Origin: Spirochaetaceae bacterium
GTDB taxonomy: Bacteria; Spirochaetota; Spirochaetia; Treponematales; Breznakiellaceae
Length of the DNA stretch: 8,693 nt
Reading direction: 5' to 3'
Assembly (NCBI GenBank): GCA_031275595.1
Contig: JAISOO010000112.1
Span: 1 to 8,693, forward strand
Translations under genes and position numbers: made by a program
Part shown: piece after piece, positions 6,036-8,693 of the stretch
Numbering within the stretch: position 1 is the stretch's first letter
Layout: every line of letters begins with the position of its first letter
The notes under the pieces: generated by a model
What the model was told of the DNA's origin: nothing
Seen by the model: the letters and a program-made list of their open reading frames with translations, nothing else
Databases searched by the model: none

Positions 6036-6102
6036 AAGTTTTTGGGGGATGCCCAAACGGAGGTTGTTGCTTATACACAATGCACGAAAGCCCCGCCGGA
6101 TG
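6036..6102. other. Convergent intergenic gap with a weak hairpin and a possible decayed repeat module
   Basis: The gap separates the mutS2 and TM2 gene ends. TTTGGG at 6041-6046 pairs with CCCAAA at 6052-6057 around a 5-base loop, but no T-run follows on either strand. The stretch GAAGTTTTTGGG starting at 6035 resembles GAAGTTTTGGG of hairpin module 2, so this may be a decayed fourth copy, again at a gene 3' end. The similarity is short. Confidence 0.25.
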
Positions 6103-6636
6103 CTAAAAGTCCTCCAGGGAGGGGTCGTTATCCATTAATTCCGGAAGGGTATACACGATGGTCCCGGATTTTCGAACCCGGATTTCGGCGAATCCCTTAG
6201 ACACCAGAGCCTCCAGATATTTTTTTGCTTCTTCGATAGGGATGTTCGCCTCCAGAGCTACTTCCGTGGGGGTAAGGATACCCTTGTTCTGTTTGGCCAG
6301 CTTAAGGATAATCCGTTCGGTACTTTCTTTTTCATGTACCCGGCGGAATTGAGCGTCGTCGGCATAACGCCACCGGGGCATCTGATCGGAACGGTCTCCG
6401 TGCAGGTGGTTGTAGAGGGTATCTCTGATATTAGCCTCCCGGACCTGTCCCGAAAGGGTAAAAAAGTCATAGATTGCCCCGATCATCCCGAGTCCGCCGG
6501 TACACATCCACAGGATGCCGGTGGGAATTTTTCTCAAATAGAACCGGTGAAATCCCAACATACCGAAACCTGAAACAAACCAGAACAAATACGCAAGTCC
6601 TACACTATACACGGTAACCTCCCATAGCCTGGCCAT
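6103..6636 (-). CDS. TM2-domain membrane protein with C-terminal winged-helix domain
   Basis: The N-terminal part is a TM2 domain: a membrane helix at about 10-27, the signature GFHRFYLRKIPTG at 28-40, and a second helix at about 41-60. A charged linker (about 65-105) leads to a segment reading like a winged helix-turn-helix: IILKLAKQNKGILTPTEVA then IEEAKKYLEALVSKG and a strand pair ending TIVYTLPEL (109-167). The pairing suggests a membrane-anchored regulator or sensor whose soluble domain binds DNA, RNA or protein; function is not known. I prefer the ATG at 6636 (177 aa) over an in-frame TTG at 6648, because GGAAGGGG directly abuts the TTG and leaves no spacer; it is 12 bases from the ATG, slightly long. 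fapA lies upstream on the same strand, about 170 bases away. Confidence 0.8.
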   Translation of the reverse strand: MARLWEVTVYSVGLAYLFWFVSGFGMLGFHRFYLRKIPTGILWMCTGGLGMIGAIYDFFTLSGQVREANIRDTLYNHLHGDRSDQMPRWRYADDAQFRRVHEKESTERIILKLAKQNKGILTPTEVALEANIPIEEAKKYLEALVSKGFAEIRVRKSGTIVYTLPELMDNDPSLEDF

Positions 6637-6665
6637 GTCTGTTCGCAACCCCTTCCGGCGGTTAA

Positions 6666-6752
6666 TTATGGGAACGCAGGATATAATACCCTCTGCATAC
6701 TTCCCTGTGCGAATTTTAGCGCATGATAGGTTAGTATAATCGGAGGTTTCAT
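6666..6752 (-). other. Possible 28-codon ORF in the fapA-TM2 gap (unproven)
   Basis: Between fapA and the TM2 gene, an ATG at 6752 opens 28 codons (starting MKPPIILTYHALKF) ending in TAA at 6666-6668. It has no clear Shine-Dalgarno and no recognised family. It could be a leader peptide or chance. On the plus strand the same gap holds a perfect TATAAT at 6735-6740 and an AGGAGG at 6763-6768, but neither leads to an ORF. I see nothing else in 6649-6808. Confidence 0.12.
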
Positions 6753-6808
6753 TTTTTCCAAGAGGAGGTTACGGGAGCGGATAACAACCTGTACCAGGTA
6801 AAGGTATT

Positions 6809-8254
6809 TTACAGGGGTTCGGAGACGAGTTTTCCCTTACATTTATCTAATTTTATCCGTACCTTCCGTAAAGGTTCTTGGATAAAAAGGGCGATCTGGC
6901 AAATTTCGATCAGGGTCCCCGGAGCAATTTCCCCGGCTACTTCCACCTGGGCATTATCGTCCGCTTCCAGGCGGCCTAACAGATCGGCGATCCGCCGGCT
7001 GGTCTTTTTCTGCTCCTGCTCAAGGCGGCGCAAAAGTTCCTCCATTTTGGCCAGTTTTTCCGGGCTTTGGTCCGGAACAGCCATCAGTTCCCTGAGCTTT
7101 GACAGTTTGGCGGAGATGATCCGGAATTGATAATTGTTTTTTTCTTTTTCCTGTTGAACCGTAAAATCAATCCCGCAATGGATATGGGTAGGTTTCCCGG
7201 ATTTTTTGCCTATTGCCCCTGCCCGGAGCCCGTGGATAGCGGTAATATCCCCCCCGACAATTATTCCCTTATCCCCCAGATCGATATTTTCCATGGCGTA
7301 TATGCTGGAATTGATGATCCCCGCTTCCACCGTTAACGTTTTTCGGCAGGCCACCCGGCAGTTTTCTATGAATTTAGTCTTAAGGGCTCCGCCAACCTTA
7401 ACCAGCGCTCTGCCCCTGCCAATGATCCCGCCGGCTACGGTAAGATCGTTTTTGGTGATCACGTCGGTCACGTCAAAGGTTTGATTTATGGTTACCGAGC
7501 CGCCGGAATAGATCTTAAATCCATCCGATACCGGCCCTTCTATAATCACGTCTCCGGGAAAAATGATGTTCCCCGTGGCATATCCCACGGCGCCTTTTAT
7601 CACCAGTGATTCCTGGACGCTGATGACTTTCTTATTTTCCACCAGTTGGCCCGCGATTTCGGCAATGATGTGGTGCTCATCGGTTCTGGTGTTTTGCCCT
7701 CCGGAAACTCCTTCGGGCCGCAGTATCCCCCGGGGAATAACCACCCCGTGGATGTTTTTGCCATCCTGTCCTTTCTGCCGGGGCCGTTTATACGCCAGGA
7801 TCTGCTCTTTTTGTACGATGACAAAGGGAGATTGGGAACGGTAATCAATACGGTTCTTTGACTCGGAAGATAATGGCGCCGGATGAGGGTTAAGTTCAAA
7901 ATACTCAAGCACCTCATCTTTTGGCGGATCCCCCCGGGCAATGATGACATCTTTTATGGGTTTTCTGTCATGATTACACTGGAGGATCGTTTCCTGGATG
8001 GTTTTTTCCTGTATCCCGTAGACTATGTTCAGCCGTTCCAGGACCGAAGAAACATAGGCGGGGGTTATGGGTTCTCCATTTCCTATGGCGGGCATAAAGT
8101 CCGCCCGGGCTTCCAGATCGTTTTCGGAAAATGTGACGGATATATTCCCGTCATTTTTATGTTCCCTTAAAACAGTCGCGCGATTTTGTTGATTTTTACC
8201 TTCCGGTACTTTCCCGGTTTGATCTCCAATTTTCTGAGAGTTACATTTCTCCAT
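6809..8254 (-). CDS. fapA: FapA family protein (DUF342), polymerising beta-helix protein
   Basis: The 481 residues follow the FapA/DUF342 plan: an N-terminal domain (about 35-190) with IARGDPP (105-111) and GQDGKNIHGVVIP (162-174); a beta-helix of repeated short strands and G/V/I turns (about 195-365, for example VIKGAVGYATGNIIFPGDVIIEG broken at each turn); a coiled coil rich in K, E, L and Q (about 366-432); and a final beta segment to the C-terminus. The family was named for flagellar assembly in Vibrio and is common in spirochaetes; its molecular role is unclear and it is thought to act in the cytoplasm or at its membrane. The first 30 residues are polar and look variable. The ATG at 8254 has GGAG 11 bases upstream, rather far, so a different start cannot be excluded. 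The TM2 gene follows on the same strand. Confidence 0.85.
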   Translation of the reverse strand: MEKCNSQKIGDQTGKVPEGKNQQNRATVLREHKNDGNISVTFSENDLEARADFMPAIGNGEPITPAYVSSVLERLNIVYGIQEKTIQETILQCNHDRKPIKDVIIARGDPPKDEVLEYFELNPHPAPLSSESKNRIDYRSQSPFVIVQKEQILAYKRPRQKGQDGKNIHGVVIPRGILRPEGVSGGQNTRTDEHHIIAEIAGQLVENKKVISVQESLVIKGAVGYATGNIIFPGDVIIEGPVSDGFKIYSGGSVTINQTFDVTDVITKNDLTVAGGIIGRGRALVKVGGALKTKFIENCRVACRKTLTVEAGIINSSIYAMENIDLGDKGIIVGGDITAIHGLRAGAIGKKSGKPTHIHCGIDFTVQQEKEKNNYQFRIISAKLSKLRELMAVPDQSPEKLAKMEELLRRLEQEQKKTSRRIADLLGRLEADDNAQVEVAGEIAPGTLIEICQIALFIQEPLRKVRIKLDKCKGKLVSEPL

Positions 8255-8279
8255 ACCGTTTTATGCTCCGAATATTCCT

Positions 8280-8310
8280 ATCATACTATCGGCAAGATAT
8301 CCGCTATTTA
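8280..8310 (-). promoter_or_regulatory. Candidate fapA promoter: partial sigma28-like site overlapping a sigma70 -10
   Basis: On the minus strand, GCCGATAG (8293-8286) matches 7 of 8 bases of the sigma28 -10 consensus GCCGATAA. A TAAA (8310-8307) stands 13 bases upstream rather than the usual 15; at 15 the bases are TATA. Overlapping it is TATGAT (8285-8280), a 5 of 6 match to a sigma70 -10, without a good -35. The site lies about 30-55 bases upstream of the fapA ATG. Confidence 0.35.
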
Positions 8311-8384
8311 TAATTATAGGTTATGGCAGAATAATTTACCCAGGATTAATGGGGTTTCAAGCCCTGAAATAGGTTGACCGATTT

Positions 8385-8459
8385 TTATGCAGCCCTCCGG
8401 TGCATATTTTCAGGCGTTTCATAGTTACGGGCCAGATGAGGCCGCCGGGGGTTGTACCT
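8385..8459 (-). pseudogene. C-terminal remnant of an integrase-core (IS3/IS481-type) transposase
   Basis: Read on the minus strand, 8459-8388 encodes RYNPRRPHLARNYETPENMH followed by RRAA, ending in TAA at 8385-8387. The pattern YN-x-x-RPH, then Y-x-TPE, is the usual C-terminal end of integrase-core transposases of the IS3 and IS481 groups. Nothing recognisable continues upstream, where a palindromic repeat begins, so only the tail survives. The match is short, so the family call is tentative. Confidence 0.5.
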
Positions 8460-8487
8460 TTTTCTTGCGTATACGAACGAAGATAAA

Positions 8488-8555
8488 AAACCGCCAAGAT
8501 GCACACTAAGGACGAAGAACCCGCTTTCCTTCGTGTCCTTTGTGCGCCTTCGTGG
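8488..8555. repeat. Large imperfect palindrome between two transposase remnants
   Basis: The left arm (about 8489-8516, containing AACCGCCAAGATGCACA then AAGGAC and GAAG) is complementary to the right arm (about 8526-8555, whose complement contains AACCACGAAGGCGCACA then AAGGAC and GAAG). The first 17 positions match at 13, and the following blocks match exactly apart from small indels. From memory, sequences of the CACAAAGGACACGAAG kind recur in many bacterial genomes; I could not check this. It probably forms a long hairpin and may be a small non-autonomous element. Confidence 0.5.
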
Positions 8556-8572
8556 TTCCCGCTTCTCTCTTC

Positions 8573-8693
8573 TTAGGGCTTATCCCTAAATAACAAGCGC
8601 TTTGCGGAAGGCGATGAAGGCACAGGCGAGCATGAGCAGGCCAAGATATGAACTCTCCAATTTCTCAAAGCGAACCAGTATTTTACGAAAACG
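8573..8693 (-). mobile_element. 3' end of an IS5-type insertion sequence (runs off the window)
   Basis: The stretch holds a transposase C-terminus and, over its stop codon, a short palindrome TTAGGG (8573-8578) with CCCTAA (8584-8589) that is a plausible terminal end of the element. The exact edge, the other end and any target duplication are not visible. The rest of the element lies beyond the window. Confidence 0.55.
8586..8693 (-). CDS. IS5-type transposase, C-terminal fragment (partial at window edge)
   Basis: The last 35 codons are in the window and end in TAG at 8586-8588. The peptide begins RFRKILVRFEKLESSYLG and continues with a hydrophobic LLMLACAFIAFRKA. The pattern R-(I/L)-(L/V)-V-R-(F/Y)-E, then a short hydrophobic helix ending in C-A-x-I, is the typical end of the DDE transposases of the IS5 family (IS427-like). 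The active-site residues lie outside the window, so whether the gene is intact cannot be told. Confidence 0.7.
   Translation of the reverse strand, partial: RFRKILVRFEKLESSYLGLLMLACAFIAFRKALVI

Noticed and set aside
6637..6648. TTG start for the TM2 protein
   Set aside because: The only Shine-Dalgarno-like stretch directly abuts the TTG, leaving no spacer; the ATG at 6636 keeps the full TM2 domain.
6787..6799. Short hairpin ACCTG-TAC-CAGGT after fapA as a terminator
   Set aside because: The stem is only five pairs with no T-run on the minus strand.

Overview
The window looks like a chromosomal segment of a spirochaete, most likely a Treponema-like organism. This is an inference from gene content: a FapA/DUF342 protein, a TM2 protein with a C-terminal winged helix, a cysteine-rich small protein, RsgA and MutS2, in moderately GC-rich DNA with GTG and possibly TTG starts. 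No marker in the window fixes the species.

Layout, left to right. Positions 1-90 hold one copy of a modular palindromic repeat. A minus-strand pair follows: a small secreted protein (1688-1260), then an M24 aminopeptidase P-like enzyme (1260-49), overlapping by one base as TAATG. A divergent intergenic region carries a long palindrome and a good sigma70-type promoter. A plus-strand run follows: an eight-cysteine zinc-ribbon protein (1939-2232), a second repeat copy, the 30S-assembly GTPase rsgA (2452-3408), a third repeat copy, and mutS2 (3537-6035). Convergent to mutS2, on the minus strand, lie fapA (8254-6809) and then the TM2-winged helix protein (6636-6103). The right end (8385-8693) is mobile debris: the tail of an integrase-core transposase, a large imperfect palindrome, and the C-terminus of an IS5-type transposase that runs off the window.

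The most unusual feature is the repeat family. Its copies are built from three palindromic modules: two hairpins sharing a TTCCCAAAAC core and one bidirectional terminator-like hairpin. All three clear copies sit at gene 3' ends. In two unrelated genes, the aminopeptidase and rsgA, the repeat runs into the reading frame and supplies the last residues and the stop codon, in the same phase, so both proteins end in a tail starting E-x-F-P-K. rsgA lies between two inverted 67-base copies that differ at three positions. One stem shows a compensatory A-T to G-C change between copies.

Functionally, rsgA (30S maturation) beside mutS2 (MutS-like ATPase, in Bacillus linked to collided ribosomes as well as recombination) suggests a ribosome and genome upkeep cluster. 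fapA has a partial sigma28-like promoter match, in keeping with a flagellar link. No rRNA, tRNA or CRISPR array was seen.
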